Below, piece by piece: positions 16,503-27,075 of a stretch of 64,000 bases of DNA. Positions within the stretch are counted from its first letter, which is position 1. Each line of letters starts with the position of its first letter. Location: NCBI RefSeq assembly GCF_003390915.1, contig NZ_QMEM01000001.1:124001-188000 (forward strand). The letters are read 5' to 3'. The position numbers and the translations under genes were made by a program. The stretch is from Lewinella sp. IMCC34183. GTDB taxonomy: Bacteria; Bacteroidota; Bacteroidia; Chitinophagales; Saprospiraceae. A model generated the notes under the pieces. That model saw nothing but the letters and a program-made list of their open reading frames with translations. It was not told the DNA's origin and did no database searches.

Positions 16503-18701
16503 TTAGCTCCCTAGCAGGGTTTGGTTCTTGACCAGGCGGTAATAGTTGTTTCGTTCGGCCATCAGGTCAGCGTGGCTGCCGCGCTCCACGACCTTACCTT
16601 CGTCGACGACGATAATGTGATCGGCCTGCTCGAAGGTCGCATAGCGGTGGGCGACAATGACGACCGTCGACCCCCGGAGAAACTCGAACAAGTTGTCCAT
16701 GATGGTCACCTCCGTGAAGGCGTCGAGGCCGCTGGTGGGCTCGTCGAGGAACACGAAGGGCGGCTTGTGGTAGATCGCCCGGGCGATGAGAATGCGCTGC
16801 TGCTCGCCCTTGCTGAGGCTGATGCCGCTGGCCCCGATACGAGTGTGAAAACCCTCGGGTAACCGTTCGATAAAGCGTTCGGCCTGGGCGATCTTGACGG
16901 CCTGCAACAGCCGGTGTTCGTCGATCACCCCTTCTCCCAGGACGATGTTGCGGGCCACGGTATCGCTGAAGATGTAGCCGTCCTGGCTTACGACCCCCAG
17001 GTTCTTCCGCCAGAAGGACGGATCGATGCTTGTTAGGCGGGTGCCGTCGAGAAGAACGTCACCCTCCGTAGGAGGATAAAAGCCGATCAGTAGCTTGAGC
17101 AGGGTAGACTTGCCGCTTCCCGAAGGCCCTACCACGGCGGTAATCTTGCCGGGCGGGATGGTGGCATTGACCTGGGTAAGAACGGGGTGCGCACCGGGGC
17201 TGTTGTAGCGGAACGTTACGTCGCGCAGCTCCAGCTCCCCGTCGCCGGGAATAACGCTCAGGCGGTGGCCGTCGCCGGAGTGCTCGTCTTCCTTGGTATA
17301 GATCTCGTTCATGCGCTCCAGGCTGATGGCGCTTTCCTGGTAGCCGCGGAAGAATTCGCTCAGGTCCTCGATGGGGCTGTTGAGCTGGGCAATGATGTAG
17401 TGGATGGCGACCAGCGCACCGATAGAGAGCGAGCCGTCCACGACGGCAAGCGCGGCGATGAGGGTGATGGCCAGGTTCTTGACGGTATCGATGACGTTTC
17501 CGCCGGTCCGCTGGTACTGATCGAGCTGATTAAGCCGCAGCCGTGTCCGGTAGAGGCCGGCCCGTTTGCGTTCCCAGGCCCACCGCTTGTGGCGGGCCGC
17601 GTCGTTCTGCTTTATCTCCTCGATGCCCTCGATCATTTCGATGAGCTGCTCCTGGTTGGCGGCCGCCTGCTCGAAGTGGCGGTAGTCGAGCGACCGGCGG
17701 CTGCGCTGCAGGTAGCCTACCCAGAGGAAGTTGGCGGCGGTACCCACGATGAAGATGGCGAAAATGGTCAGGTTCCAAAATGCCAGTACGGCGGCAAAAG
17801 CGACAAAATTAAGCAGATTGAACACCCGCAGCAGGGTGGTGCCTGTCATGAAGTCCTGCAGCCGTTGGTGGTCGTTCAGCCGCTGGAAGATGTCGCCCCG
17901 GCTGCGACTGTCGAAAAACTCGAGGGGGAGGCGGGTGAGCTTGCTGATGTAGTCGCTGACCAGGCTCACGTCGACGCGACCGCCGATGTGGGTCAGCATG
18001 TATTGACGCAGGCCCCCCAGGAGGATCATCGTCAGCATAACCACCGCCTGGGCGATCACGACCAGGACGATGAAGTCGGGATCGTTGAGCACGATGCCGA
18101 AGTCGACCAGGCTCCGCAGCAAAAAAGGCATGGCCAACTGCAGCAGCAGTGCCAGGACAAGTCCGCCGGCCAGGTTTGTAAGCAGCCGCCCGTAGTTGAG
18201 CACGTACTGCAGCACGTAGCGGATGCTGCTTTCGTCGTTGCCGACGGGTTGCCGTTGCCGGAAGGCCGGGGTGGGTTCCAGCACCAGCAGGTTGCCGAGC
18301 GGGGTGTTGTCCTCCGTGACGCCGGTAGCCCAGCCCTCCACCAGGGCGAGGCGGTCGAGTTCTACGCGTTCCACCGCCGGATCGGGGTCGGCCACGAAAA
18401 AGGTGTCGCCACGGACCGCGTACAGCACTACGAAGTGGTTGCCGTTCCAGGGGAGGATGCAGGGCAGGGGGATCTCTTCTTCCAGTTGCTGCAGGGAGAC
18501 CGGCAGGGCGAGCGTCTGCAGGCCGATGCTCTCGGCGCCCTCGGAAATACCCAGCAAACTAACGCCCTCGCGGCTCAGGCGGGTGCGTTCGCGCAGTTGT
18601 TCCAGGCCGTATTCCTGCCCGTGGGAGCGGGCCACCATCCGCAGGCACGCCGCCCCGCAGTCCATCTCCTCAAACTGTTGGTAATAGGTGAATGCGGGCA
18701 T
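16503..18701 (-). CDS. peptidase (C39) domain-containing ABC exporter
   Basis: A 732-residue ABC transporter that cuts double-glycine leaders and exports peptides or proteins. An N-terminal C39 peptidase has Cys15 (EMDCGAAC), His89 (NGNHFVV) and Asp105 (VADPDP). A six-helix transmembrane domain follows (~residues 165-460), then the ATPase with Walker A GPSGSGKST (about 525), signature LSKGEQQ (about 632, a variant of LSGGQ) and Walker B FLDEPTSGLD. ATG 18701 places the Cys box at the usual distance from the start; the upstream frame is not conserved-looking. It is divergent from mnmA with 94 bases between. No precursor peptide gene is recognisable nearby. Confidence 0.92.
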   Translation of the reverse strand: MPAFTYYQQFEEMDCGAACLRMVARSHGQEYGLEQLRERTRLSREGVSLLGISEGAESIGLQTLALPVSLQQLEEEIPLPCILPWNGNHFVVLYAVRGDTFFVADPDPAVERVELDRLALVEGWATGVTEDNTPLGNLLVLEPTPAFRQRQPVGNDESSIRYVLQYVLNYGRLLTNLAGGLVLALLLQLAMPFLLRSLVDFGIVLNDPDFIVLVVIAQAVVMLTMILLGGLRQYMLTHIGGRVDVSLVSDYISKLTRLPLEFFDSRSRGDIFQRLNDHQRLQDFMTGTTLLRVFNLLNFVAFAAVLAFWNLTIFAIFIVGTAANFLWVGYLQRSRRSLDYRHFEQAAANQEQLIEMIEGIEEIKQNDAARHKRWAWERKRAGLYRTRLRLNQLDQYQRTGGNVIDTVKNLAITLIAALAVVDGSLSIGALVAIHYIIAQLNSPIEDLSEFFRGYQESAISLERMNEIYTKEDEHSGDGHRLSVIPGDGELELRDVTFRYNSPGAHPVLTQVNATIPPGKITAVVGPSGSGKSTLLKLLIGFYPPTEGDVLLDGTRLTSIDPSFWRKNLGVVSQDGYIFSDTVARNIVLGEGVIDEHRLLQAVKIAQAERFIERLPEGFHTRIGASGISLSKGEQQRILIARAIYHKPPFVFLDEPTSGLDAFTEVTIMDNLFEFLRGSTVVIVAHRYATFEQADHIIVVDEGKVVERGSHADLMAERNNYYRLVKNQTLLGS

Positions 18702-18740
18702 GTTGGGTAAAGATAGCAACTTCGCCCCGCCGCCAACCGT

Positions 18741-18748
18741 TACCTTTG
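18741..18748 (+). promoter_or_regulatory. -7 element (TACCTTTG) upstream of mnmA
   Basis: A full match to TAnnTTTG, 47 bases before the mnmA ATG, in the divergent gap with the ABC exporter. The -33 TTTG box is not evident. Confidence 0.45.
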
Positions 18749-18795
18749 CCTTCCGTTTTGGCCGGGCCCTTGAACCCGCGCGAAAATCTACACGT

Positions 18796-19899
18796 ATGAG
18801 CAAATTAGGACGCGTGCTCGTCGCCATGAGTGGCGGCATCGACAGCACGGTAACGGCGATGATCCTGCACGAACAGGGTTACGAGGTCGTAGGTATAACG
18901 ATGAAAACCTGGGATTATGCCAATTCCGGGGGGACAAAAAAAGAAACGGGCTGCTGTAGCCTGGATTCGATCAACGATGCGCGGTCGGTGGCCGTGCAGA
19001 TGGGCTTCCCCCACTTCATCATCGACATCCGCGACGAGTTCGGCGATCACGTCATCGACAACTTCGTCGACGAGTACATGGCCGGCCGCACGCCCAATCC
19101 GTGTGTACTCTGCAACACCCACATCAAGTGGAGCGCCTTGCTCAAGCGGGCCGACGCCATGGACTGTGAATTCATCGCCACCGGCCACTACGCCCAGCTT
19201 AATCAGACCGACGCCGGGCGGTGGCACGTGCGCAAGAGTGCCGACGACAAGAAGGACCAGAGCTACGTCCTCTGGGGCCTGAGTCAGGAATGCATGGCCC
19301 GCAGTCGCTTTCCCCTGGGACACATGACCAAGCCCGAAGTCCGGCAGCTGGCCTACGATTTCGGTTACGAGGAACTCAGCAAGAAAGCCGAGAGCTTCGA
19401 GATCTGTTTCGTGCCCGACAACGATTACCGCGGCTTTTTGAAACGGCGCGTACCGGGTCTCGAGGCTGAGGTAGCCGGCGGACAGTTCGTCAACACGGCG
19501 GGGGAGGTGATCGGAACGCACGATGGCTACCCCTTCTACACCATCGGCCAACGGAAGGGACTCGGTCAGGCCTTCGGCCAACCCATGTACGTCACCAAGA
19601 TCGACGCCGCGACGAACATCGTGACCCTGGGTCCGGTAGACGCGCTGGTCAAGAACGGCATGCTCGTGGGCGGCATTACCCTCCAGAAGTACCCGCAACT
19701 GCCCGCCGACGGCACCGAGTTGGTCACGAAGGTCAGGTACAAGGACGCGGGCACCCTCAGCCAGGTTTCGCAGCTGTCTCCGAATCAGGTGGCGGTAGAC
19801 TTCTACGCCAACGTGCGTGGCGTGGCGCCCGGCCAGAGCGCCGTATTCTACGAAGGCGACGACGTGGTAGGGGGCGGCCTCATTCACGCCTCCCGCTAG
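18796..19899 (+). CDS. mnmA: tRNA-specific 2-thiouridylase MnmA
   Basis: Thiolates U34 of tRNA-Lys, -Glu and -Gln. The PP-loop ATPase motif is MSGGIDST; the catalytic Cys pair is Cys103 (NPCVLCN) and Cys204 (FEICFVPD); TGHYA and GQRKGLG are also conserved. The length of 367 residues is normal. The frame opens earlier (18688), but the upstream part would lie over the promoter, and ATG 18796 matches the family N-terminus. Confidence 0.96.
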   Translation: MSKLGRVLVAMSGGIDSTVTAMILHEQGYEVVGITMKTWDYANSGGTKKETGCCSLDSINDARSVAVQMGFPHFIIDIRDEFGDHVIDNFVDEYMAGRTPNPCVLCNTHIKWSALLKRADAMDCEFIATGHYAQLNQTDAGRWHVRKSADDKKDQSYVLWGLSQECMARSRFPLGHMTKPEVRQLAYDFGYEELSKKAESFEICFVPDNDYRGFLKRRVPGLEAEVAGGQFVNTAGEVIGTHDGYPFYTIGQRKGLGQAFGQPMYVTKIDAATNIVTLGPVDALVKNGMLVGGITLQKYPQLPADGTELVTKVRYKDAGTLSQVSQLSPNQVAVDFYANVRGVAPGQSAVFYEGDDVVGGGLIHASR

Positions 19900-19905
19900 G
19901 TCGCC

Positions 19906-21339
19906 CTATTTGCGGGCGGGAATCGGGGGTGGGCCGGCGGGCAATATTGCCTCGTAGGTAGCGTTCCCCTTTCGCTCCTGGAACTCTTCCTTCATGGTGG
20001 CTACCGTATCGGGTGAGTTGAACAGGTCATAGGCGGTGAGCGCCAGTGCTTTGGCGGCCATTACCATGCCCTTGTGTCCAATGCTCATGCCGCCGCAGGC
20101 TACCACGGCCCAGCTGTGCCAGGGCGTGCCGATGGGGGCGGTGGTGACGCCCAGGCGTACTTCCGGGACGAGCCAGCTGACGTCGCCCACGTCCGTGCTG
20201 CCGCCGCCGGGGTGTTCCTTGGTATCCGCCAGGGGTTTCACGGTGCCGTCGATGCCTTTCTTTTCCTTACCGGTCGATTCCTGGATACCGTAGGCAAATT
20301 CAATTTCGTCGTCGGTATAGGTGATGGGACCGAGTAACTCAAGGTTTTGCTGCATCACCTCGCCGCCCGTGCGGTTGACGAGCACCTCGTGGAGCCCACT
20401 GACCAGCGAGATCTCGTAGTCTACGTTGGCCATGATGGCCGCGCCACGCGCTATCTCCTTGACCCGCTCGTAGGTAGAAAGCATTCCCTCCCGCTTGGAG
20501 TCGCGGACGCGGACCCAAAATTTGGCGTAGTCGGGTACCACGTTGACCACGTCTCCGGCCTGCTGCATGTGAGTATGGATGCGTACGGTAGGGCGAATGT
20601 GCTCCCGATAGGCATTGATGCCGGCCGACATGAGTTCCATCGCGTCCGAGGCGCTGCGGCCGTTCCAAGGGTCTCCGGAAGCGTGAGCGGCCTGCCCGCG
20701 GAACTCCACGATGAAGTCGACGAGCGCCAGGGAGCTCTGCACGTCCGCCTTGATCTCGTCGGCGGGGTGCCAGTCCAGGCAGACGTCCAGGTCGTCGAAG
20801 AAGCCCTCGCGTGCCAGGAACAGCTTGCCGAAGTACTTCTCCTCGGCGGGAGTCCCGTAGTAGCGGATGGTGCCCTTCACTTCACCGCGGTCCATGGCCT
20901 CCTTTATGGCTACGGCCGCCGCCAGGCTGCCTACGCCAAAGAGGTTGTGGCCGCAGCCGTGTCCGGCCGCACCTTCTTTAAGTGGGTCTTTGGTAGGGCT
21001 TGTTTTCTGGCTAATGCCCGGCAGGGCGTCGAATTCTCCCAGAATGCCGATGACGGGCGTTCCGCTGCCGTATTCGGCGGTGAAGGCGGTGGGCATACCG
21101 GCCAGGTTGCGCTCCACGCGCAAGCCCTGGCTTTCGGCGTAGTCGGAAAGAATTTGTGCGGACCCCGTTTCCTCGAAGGCGGTCTCGGCCAGCGCCCAGA
21201 TCTGGTCGGACATATCGGTCAGCGTCGCGCGGCGTGCGTCGATGGCCGCAATGATTTTTTCCTTGGGGGCGGGGATGTCCTGGGCCTGCAGGACCGGGAG
21301 GCAGAGGAGCAGAATGAGCAGGGGTAGCAGTGTCTTCAT
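19906..21339 (-). CDS. exported M20-family amidohydrolase
   Basis: A 477-residue metal-dependent amidohydrolase/carboxypeptidase-like enzyme of the AbgB/amidohydrolase branch. A signal peptide of about 20 residues comes first. Metal ligands are visible in GHGCGHNLFG, the PAEEKYFGK segment (Glu-Glu) and DWHPADE; the dimerisation domain (SDAMELMSAGINAYREH) and the C-terminal His in SIGHKG follow. The export signal suggests periplasmic hydrolysis of acylated amino acids or peptides. The substrate is unknown. It ends 6 bases from mnmA (convergent). Confidence 0.85.
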   Translation of the reverse strand: MKTLLPLLILLLCLPVLQAQDIPAPKEKIIAAIDARRATLTDMSDQIWALAETAFEETGSAQILSDYAESQGLRVERNLAGMPTAFTAEYGSGTPVIGILGEFDALPGISQKTSPTKDPLKEGAAGHGCGHNLFGVGSLAAAVAIKEAMDRGEVKGTIRYYGTPAEEKYFGKLFLAREGFFDDLDVCLDWHPADEIKADVQSSLALVDFIVEFRGQAAHASGDPWNGRSASDAMELMSAGINAYREHIRPTVRIHTHMQQAGDVVNVVPDYAKFWVRVRDSKREGMLSTYERVKEIARGAAIMANVDYEISLVSGLHEVLVNRTGGEVMQQNLELLGPITYTDDEIEFAYGIQESTGKEKKGIDGTVKPLADTKEHPGGGSTDVGDVSWLVPEVRLGVTTAPIGTPWHSWAVVACGGMSIGHKGMVMAAKALALTAYDLFNSPDTVATMKEEFQERKGNATYEAILPAGPPPIPARK

Positions 21340-21381
21340 ACGGGTAGTTTGGTATGAATTTACACTGTTTTACGCGATGTC

Positions 21382-22533
21382 CTAATCCTCCGCGCTGCCG
21401 CGGTACAGGTCGTAGCGGACAAAACGCGCCTCCACCGGCCCGTTCATAACCGGGATCTTGCGCGCGCTCCGCAGCCCTACGCGCTTGACCGCAGCGGGAT
21501 TCGCGGAAACGAGCCAGGCGGTGTAGCCCGGCCACCGTTGCTTCAGCGTGTCGCCGATCTCGGCGTAGAATTCCTCGATACGGCCGGTCTGCAACCGGAG
21601 TTCGTAGGGCGGATTGGTGACTAACAGTCCTGGCACATCCGATGTCGGTGGATCGAGGGCGGCGAAGGGACTCTCCTCCAGACGGACCGAGGGGAGAACC
21701 CCCGCGCGGTCCAGCGTCGCGCGGCTGATGGCGACGGCTACCCCGTCGATGTCTCCGCCGAGAATGGGGTAGGGGGCCGTCCGAATGCGGTTCAGGGCGG
21801 CCTGGCGGACGGTTGCCCACTCCGCGCGGTCGAAGTCCGGCCACCGCTCGAAACCGAACGAGCGCAAGAGGCCCGGGGCCCGGTGGGTGGCCAGCAATGC
21901 AGCCTCCGCAAGAATGGTTCCTGATCCGCACATCGGGTCGACCAGCGGCTGCTCGCCGCGGTACCCGGCCAGGCCCAGCAGGCCCGCCGCCAGCACTTCG
22001 TTGATCGGTGCTTCGCCCGTACGCCGGCGGTAGCCGCGGCGGTGGAGGCCGTCACCGGAGCTGTCCAGGCTCAGGTCTACCTCCCCGCGACCGTGGATGC
22101 GCAGGTTGATCCGGAGGTCCGGATTGGATTTGTCGACGGAGGGCCGGGCCTGGTACTTGTCGCGAAACTGGTCCACGATGGCGTCCTTGGTCAGTTGCGC
22201 AATGAAGTGGGTATTGCGGAACCACCCGCCCGGGTCCACCACGTCTACAAATAGGCTGCCCTCCACCGGCAGGTAGGGTCGCCAGTTGATGGCGCGCAGG
22301 CGGTCGTAGAGCGACTGTTCGTGGGTGACGGTGAACCGGTCGATGCTGAGCAGTACCCGCACGGCCGTACGCAATTCCAGGTTGGCCCGGTACAGGAGGG
22401 TGCGGTCGCCGCGCGCGGTCACGACGCGCCGGCCGGCCTCCACAGAGGTGAGGCCAAGTTCTGTAGCCTCGGCGGCCAGTACTTCTTCCAGACCGGCAAA
22501 GGTCGGCAGGGCGAGAGATAGATCGTGGGACAT
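21382..22533 (-). CDS. rlmL: THUMP-domain class I methyltransferase, RlmL N-terminal-like (23S rRNA m2G2445)
   Basis: A 383-residue SAM-dependent RNA methyltransferase. The THUMP domain spans about residues 50-165 and the Rossmann domain carries DPMCGSGTILAEAALLA and the N6/N2-type catalytic motif TNPPYE. It corresponds to the N-terminal half of E. coli RlmL/RlmKL and lacks the RlmK half, the common situation outside gammaproteobacteria. It follows ubiX by 24 bases on the same strand. Target specificity is inferred from family, not shown. Confidence 0.85.
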   Translation of the reverse strand: MSHDLSLALPTFAGLEEVLAAEATELGLTSVEAGRRVVTARGDRTLLYRANLELRTAVRVLLSIDRFTVTHEQSLYDRLRAINWRPYLPVEGSLFVDVVDPGGWFRNTHFIAQLTKDAIVDQFRDKYQARPSVDKSNPDLRINLRIHGRGEVDLSLDSSGDGLHRRGYRRRTGEAPINEVLAAGLLGLAGYRGEQPLVDPMCGSGTILAEAALLATHRAPGLLRSFGFERWPDFDRAEWATVRQAALNRIRTAPYPILGGDIDGVAVAISRATLDRAGVLPSVRLEESPFAALDPPTSDVPGLLVTNPPYELRLQTGRIEEFYAEIGDTLKQRWPGYTAWLVSANPAAVKRVGLRSARKIPVMNGPVEARFVRYDLYRGSAED

Positions 22534-22557
22534 GGGCGTATCAGTTGGTTGGGGTGG

Positions 22558-23148
22558 CTAATCGGTGGCGGGCAGGTCATCTCCGCTTCCCCAGCGGTAG
22601 GTATCCTCCAGCTCGAAGCCCGCCAGGTCGAGTACGCGATCGACGATGGTACCCACGATCTGCTCGGCCGTCTGGGCGCCACCGTAGAAACTCGGAACGG
22701 CCGGGCAGATGATGCCGCCCGCCTCGGTGATGGCGGTCATGTTACGCAGGTGGATCAGACTGTAGGGCGCTTCCCGCGGTACCAGGATGAGCCGACGGCG
22801 CTCCTTCAGTACGACATCCGCAGCGCGGGTGATGAGGTCGGTGGAAATGCCCGAAGCGATACGCGCCATCAGTCCCATACTGCAGGGGCACACGATCATC
22901 GTGCCGTACTGTGCCGAGCCGGAGGCAAAGGGCGCAGTGAAGTCGCGCTGGCCGTAATAGTCGAAACCATAATTCCGCCAATCCTCGTTCCCGAGCTCGA
23001 ATTTCCAGTTGTACTTACCGTTCTCGGTAATTACTACTCCAACATTTTCCCAGTTGGCCTGCGTTTCACGCAACCGGTCAAACAGTACCTTGGCGTAAAG
23101 GGATCCGCTGCTGCCGCCGACGGCCACCACGATTTTTTTGCGAGACAT
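22558..23148 (-). CDS. ubiX: flavin prenyltransferase UbiX
   Basis: Makes prenylated FMN for UbiD-type decarboxylases. The 196-residue flavodoxin-like fold begins with VVAVGGSSGSLYA, holds the family core MIVCPCSMGLMARIASGISTD (read in two parts), and the LILVPREAPYSLIHLRNM segment. The protein carries a short insert (GKYNWKFELGNEDW) after the second strand. No ubiD is in the window. Confidence 0.93.
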   Translation of the reverse strand: MSRKKIVVAVGGSSGSLYAKVLFDRLRETQANWENVGVVITENGKYNWKFELGNEDWRNYGFDYYGQRDFTAPFASGSAQYGTMIVCPCSMGLMARIASGISTDLITRAADVVLKERRRLILVPREAPYSLIHLRNMTAITEAGGIICPAVPSFYGGAQTAEQIVGTIVDRVLDLAGFELEDTYRWGSGDDLPATD

Positions 23149-23233
23149 AGCTGCGGATTGACCGGCACTAACCGGCAGGGTAATAAAGTGCGCAAGGTAC
23201 GACGGGCGTCACGGTCGCGCGGTGAGGTTGCGG

Positions 23234-23241
23234 TACCTTCA
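23234..23241 (+). promoter_or_regulatory. -7-like element (TACCTTCA), predicted leaderless start
   Basis: TACCTTCA lies exactly four bases before GTG 23246, the same geometry as at 9905 and 61185. No -33 TTTG is visible. Confidence 0.35.
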
Positions 23242-23245
23242 CGGC

Positions 23246-24016
23246 GTGAGAAGATGCTTTGTCCCGTTCCTTGCCCTGTTTGTGTTTGCGGGCCTGCACT
23301 GCACCGGCGACCCCGCCGCATCCAACTGGCCCCAGGAGGTCGCGTCAGCCGAGCCGGACTGGACCAGCGATTCGGCTTATTTGGCGACTCCCGACGGGCC
23401 CGCCCTGCTGCTGGGGTTCGACTTTTACGATACGCTCATCGCCCCCGCAAGACTACGGCTAATTGTCGACCAGCTGGAGGCGAACGGCGGTAACTACCTG
23501 CGCGTCAACCCGCAGCAGATAGATGATTCAATTGGAGTAGAAGAAGTTTCCCGGGCGGTTGCGCACGGGTTGCTGCTCGATACGACGCAGGCCGGGTGGG
23601 CCGAGCCGGTGGAGGGACCTCGTAGTTTCCACCGTTCCCTGCTTGCCGGGCGGGGGCGGCTGGCCTTTACCTCCTTCACGCAGGCGGCCCTAAACGGCTT
23701 GCGCGGCGTACGGACGGTAGAGCGACACCTCGATTTTCCGGTATTGCAGCCCGATTCAGTGGTCCTCGGAGCTGCCAACCCGACGGGTGCGCGGGCCGCT
23801 TCGGATCCGGCGGGAAACTGCCTGATCTTTATTCCGACCGCGGGCAACGTTACGGTACGGCTTCCGGATCGCCGCCAAGTACCGCGACGTGTCACCGTAG
23901 TGGGGCACCTGGGTACGCAGCGCTCGGAGGTATTGCGTCCGCCTTACGACCGAAGTTTCACTTTGCTTTCGAACGATGCCCGGGGAGGATGGATGATCAT
24001 CGAAGTGATCGAGTGA
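23246..24016 (+). CDS. unknown envelope protein
   Basis: A 256-residue protein starting at GTG with two Arg and a hydrophobic stretch that ends GLHC, which may be a signal peptide or imperfect lipobox. I recognise no domain. The mature part has a motif LLGFDFYDTL, a helix with RLRLIVDQLEANGGNYLRV, and a beta-rich C-terminal half with a possible Ig-like region (GNVTVRLPDRRQVPRRVTVV). The opening frame extends to GTG 23222, but the -7-like element at 23234 favours 23246. It ends exactly where the convergent regulator gene ends (no gap). Confidence 0.6.
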   Translation: MRRCFVPFLALFVFAGLHCTGDPAASNWPQEVASAEPDWTSDSAYLATPDGPALLLGFDFYDTLIAPARLRLIVDQLEANGGNYLRVNPQQIDDSIGVEEVSRAVAHGLLLDTTQAGWAEPVEGPRSFHRSLLAGRGRLAFTSFTQAALNGLRGVRTVERHLDFPVLQPDSVVLGAANPTGARAASDPAGNCLIFIPTAGNVTVRLPDRRQVPRRVTVVGHLGTQRSEVLRPPYDRSFTLLSNDARGGWMIIEVIE

Positions 24017-24517
24017 TCACTTGATCATGGTGAGGAAGGTGGAGAAGAACCAGTTGCTGTCCACCTTCACTAGCGCGGCGAGGGCCGAGTCGGCCTTGTG
24101 GCTGTACAGTTTCAGTTCCTTGATCACCTCCCGGAACTCTTCCGCTTCGGGCGTATTGCCAGAAACGCCGGTCAGGTCATCGAGCAGGCGCAACATGGGC
24201 TCCAGCTCGCGCTTTTTGCGGGCGATGATTATATTCTTGACCACCTTGGACATGTCCTTTTCCCCGATGAAGAATTCTTTGCGTTCCCCGGGGATGAGCT
24301 TCTTGTGCGCCAGCCCCCAGTCGAGCAACATGCGGGTGGTGGTATTGACGTTACCGCGGCTGATTTGCAGCTGGTCCATAATGTCGTCGGTACTCAGGGG
24401 CTCGTTGGCCACGAGCAGGAGTGCGTGGATCTGGGCCATCGTTCGGGTGACGCCCCAGGAGCTGCCCAGGGCCCCCCAGGCCTCGATGAATTTCTCTTTG
24501 CCCTCTTCGATTTCCAT
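24017..24517 (-). CDS. GbsR/MarR-family transcriptional regulator
   Basis: A 166-residue winged-helix DNA-binding protein. The helix-turn-helix is visible as LSTDDIMDQLQISRGNVNTTTRMLLDWGL, followed by the wing (KKLIPGERKEFFI). The C-terminal ~70 residues are helical and charged, fit for dimerisation. GbsR proteins in other bacteria sense osmolytes such as choline; in Bacteroidota the ligands are largely unknown. A terminator separates it from groL, so it is transcribed on its own. Confidence 0.87.
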   Translation of the reverse strand: MEIEEGKEKFIEAWGALGSSWGVTRTMAQIHALLLVANEPLSTDDIMDQLQISRGNVNTTTRMLLDWGLAHKKLIPGERKEFFIGEKDMSKVVKNIIIARKKRELEPMLRLLDDLTGVSGNTPEAEEFREVIKELKLYSHKADSALAALVKVDSNWFFSTFLTMIK

Positions 24518-24556
24518 AGCAGTAATAAAGTAAATGCGGTTGCTCAGGTCACTAAT

Positions 24557-24589
24557 GAGAAAACCCCGGTGGCGGTTGCCGACCGGGGT
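24557..24589 (-). terminator. Rho-independent terminator after groL
   Basis: On the minus strand ACCCCGGT (complement of 24582-24589) pairs with ACCGGGGT (complement of 24563-24570) and TTTTCTC follows. It lies 25 bases past the groL stop. Confidence 0.85.
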
Positions 24590-24614
24590 CTTCGAATTTT
24601 CCAGCGGGGGCTGA

Positions 24615-26291
<1,677 letters not shown>

Positions 26292-26314
26292 TTAGGCGGG
26301 GTGGGGGACGCTTC

Positions 26315-26578
26315 CTAAAGAATGATCAGGATGTCGTCTTCCCGCATGATGAGCAGATCCTGCCCTTCGTGCTTCAGTTCCTGGCCGGCGTACTTGCCGT
26401 AAAGGACGATATCGCCAACACTGACGGTCATCGCGTTACCTTCCTTACCGGGGCCTACGGCGATTACTTCGCCGCGCTGGGGCTTCTCTTTGGCGGTGTC
26501 GGGTACGATAATTCCACCGCTGGTCTTTTCCTCGGCGGGGGCGGGCTTAACCACTACTCGATCGTTGATCGGCTTCAT
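26315..26578 (-). CDS. groS: co-chaperonin GroES
   Basis: 87-residue heptameric lid of GroEL. The mobile loop [19 protein letters not shown] and the closing [14 protein letters not shown] are intact. It is first gene of the groSL operon; I do not see a CIRCE element in the 497-base upstream gap. Confidence 0.97.
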   Translation of the reverse strand: MKPINDRVVVKPAPAEEKTSGGIIVPDTAKEKPQRGEVIAVGPGKEGNAMTVSVGDIVLYGKYAGQELKHEGQDLLIMREDDILIIL

Positions 26579-27075
26579 GTATTGTTGTTTTGGTTATACA
26601 ATGGGTTTGTTCTGACCCCGAATAGTCTCCGGTGTCACCTCCGAGGGTACACAGACTGTGCCAGCTTAGCGCTACGGTCAAATTGTCAGACCCTTGACAG
26701 TTGTTGTGCGTCAAGGTGTCCGGGGCGGGGTCGCGGGGGCGGTGGCACGGGGAACACGGTACAGCTTGGGTAACGTGTGGCCAGCGGAGTATGTGGTCGG
26801 GTAGACCGGCAGCGACGCAGCTGTCTTTTAATAGAGATATGGCAGCAAAATTCTGGAAGCCGGGAGTTGATTCAGTCGATCTTGCCCTATGTTAACTGTA
26901 GGTTAAGAATCGCGAACTGGTACGTACGGCTACTCGCCGGTCGACTAGCCGCCGGTCCACTAGCCGCCGGTCCACCAGTGGACCGGCGACTTTTCTAGAC
27001 AAGCCTTCGACATACGCAGGACGGACGCGACAGATCGCCATATTTGTCTACTTTTAGGCCCTCATAACCCCCGAC
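26579..27075 (+). other. divergent intergenic region between groS and purL (497 bp)
   Basis: It holds no convincing gene. On the groS side there is a TTGACA-rich patch, including a short inverted repeat TGTCA/TGACA (26684-26699). In the middle is unexplained sequence of lower GC (26815-26910). On the purL side lie three tandem 15-mers with a capping hairpin (separate entry) and a TACTTTTA -7-like element at 27049-27056, 19 bases before the purL ATG. Confidence 0.6.
26935..26996 (+). repeat. three tandem 15-bp units plus capping hairpin and T run
   Basis: Units CGCCGGTCGACTAGC (26935), CGCCGGTCCACTAGC (26950) and CGCCGGTCCACCAGT (26965) follow each other without spacing. The third unit pairs with the next bases: CGCCGGTCCAC (26965-26975) with GTGGACCGGCG (26978-26988), a perfect 11-bp stem, then ACTTTTCT. 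The last part looks like a plus-strand terminator although no plus-strand gene lies before it. Confidence 0.8.

Noticed and set aside
26579-26720. CIRCE/HrcA site upstream of groS
   Set aside because: No TTAGCACTC-N9-GAGTGCTAA pattern; only short TGTCA/TGACA arms are present.
26777-26998. 73-residue frame whose end encodes repeated LAAGP
   Set aside because: The peptide repeat simply follows from the 15-bp DNA repeat being a multiple of three; no start context or upstream conservation.
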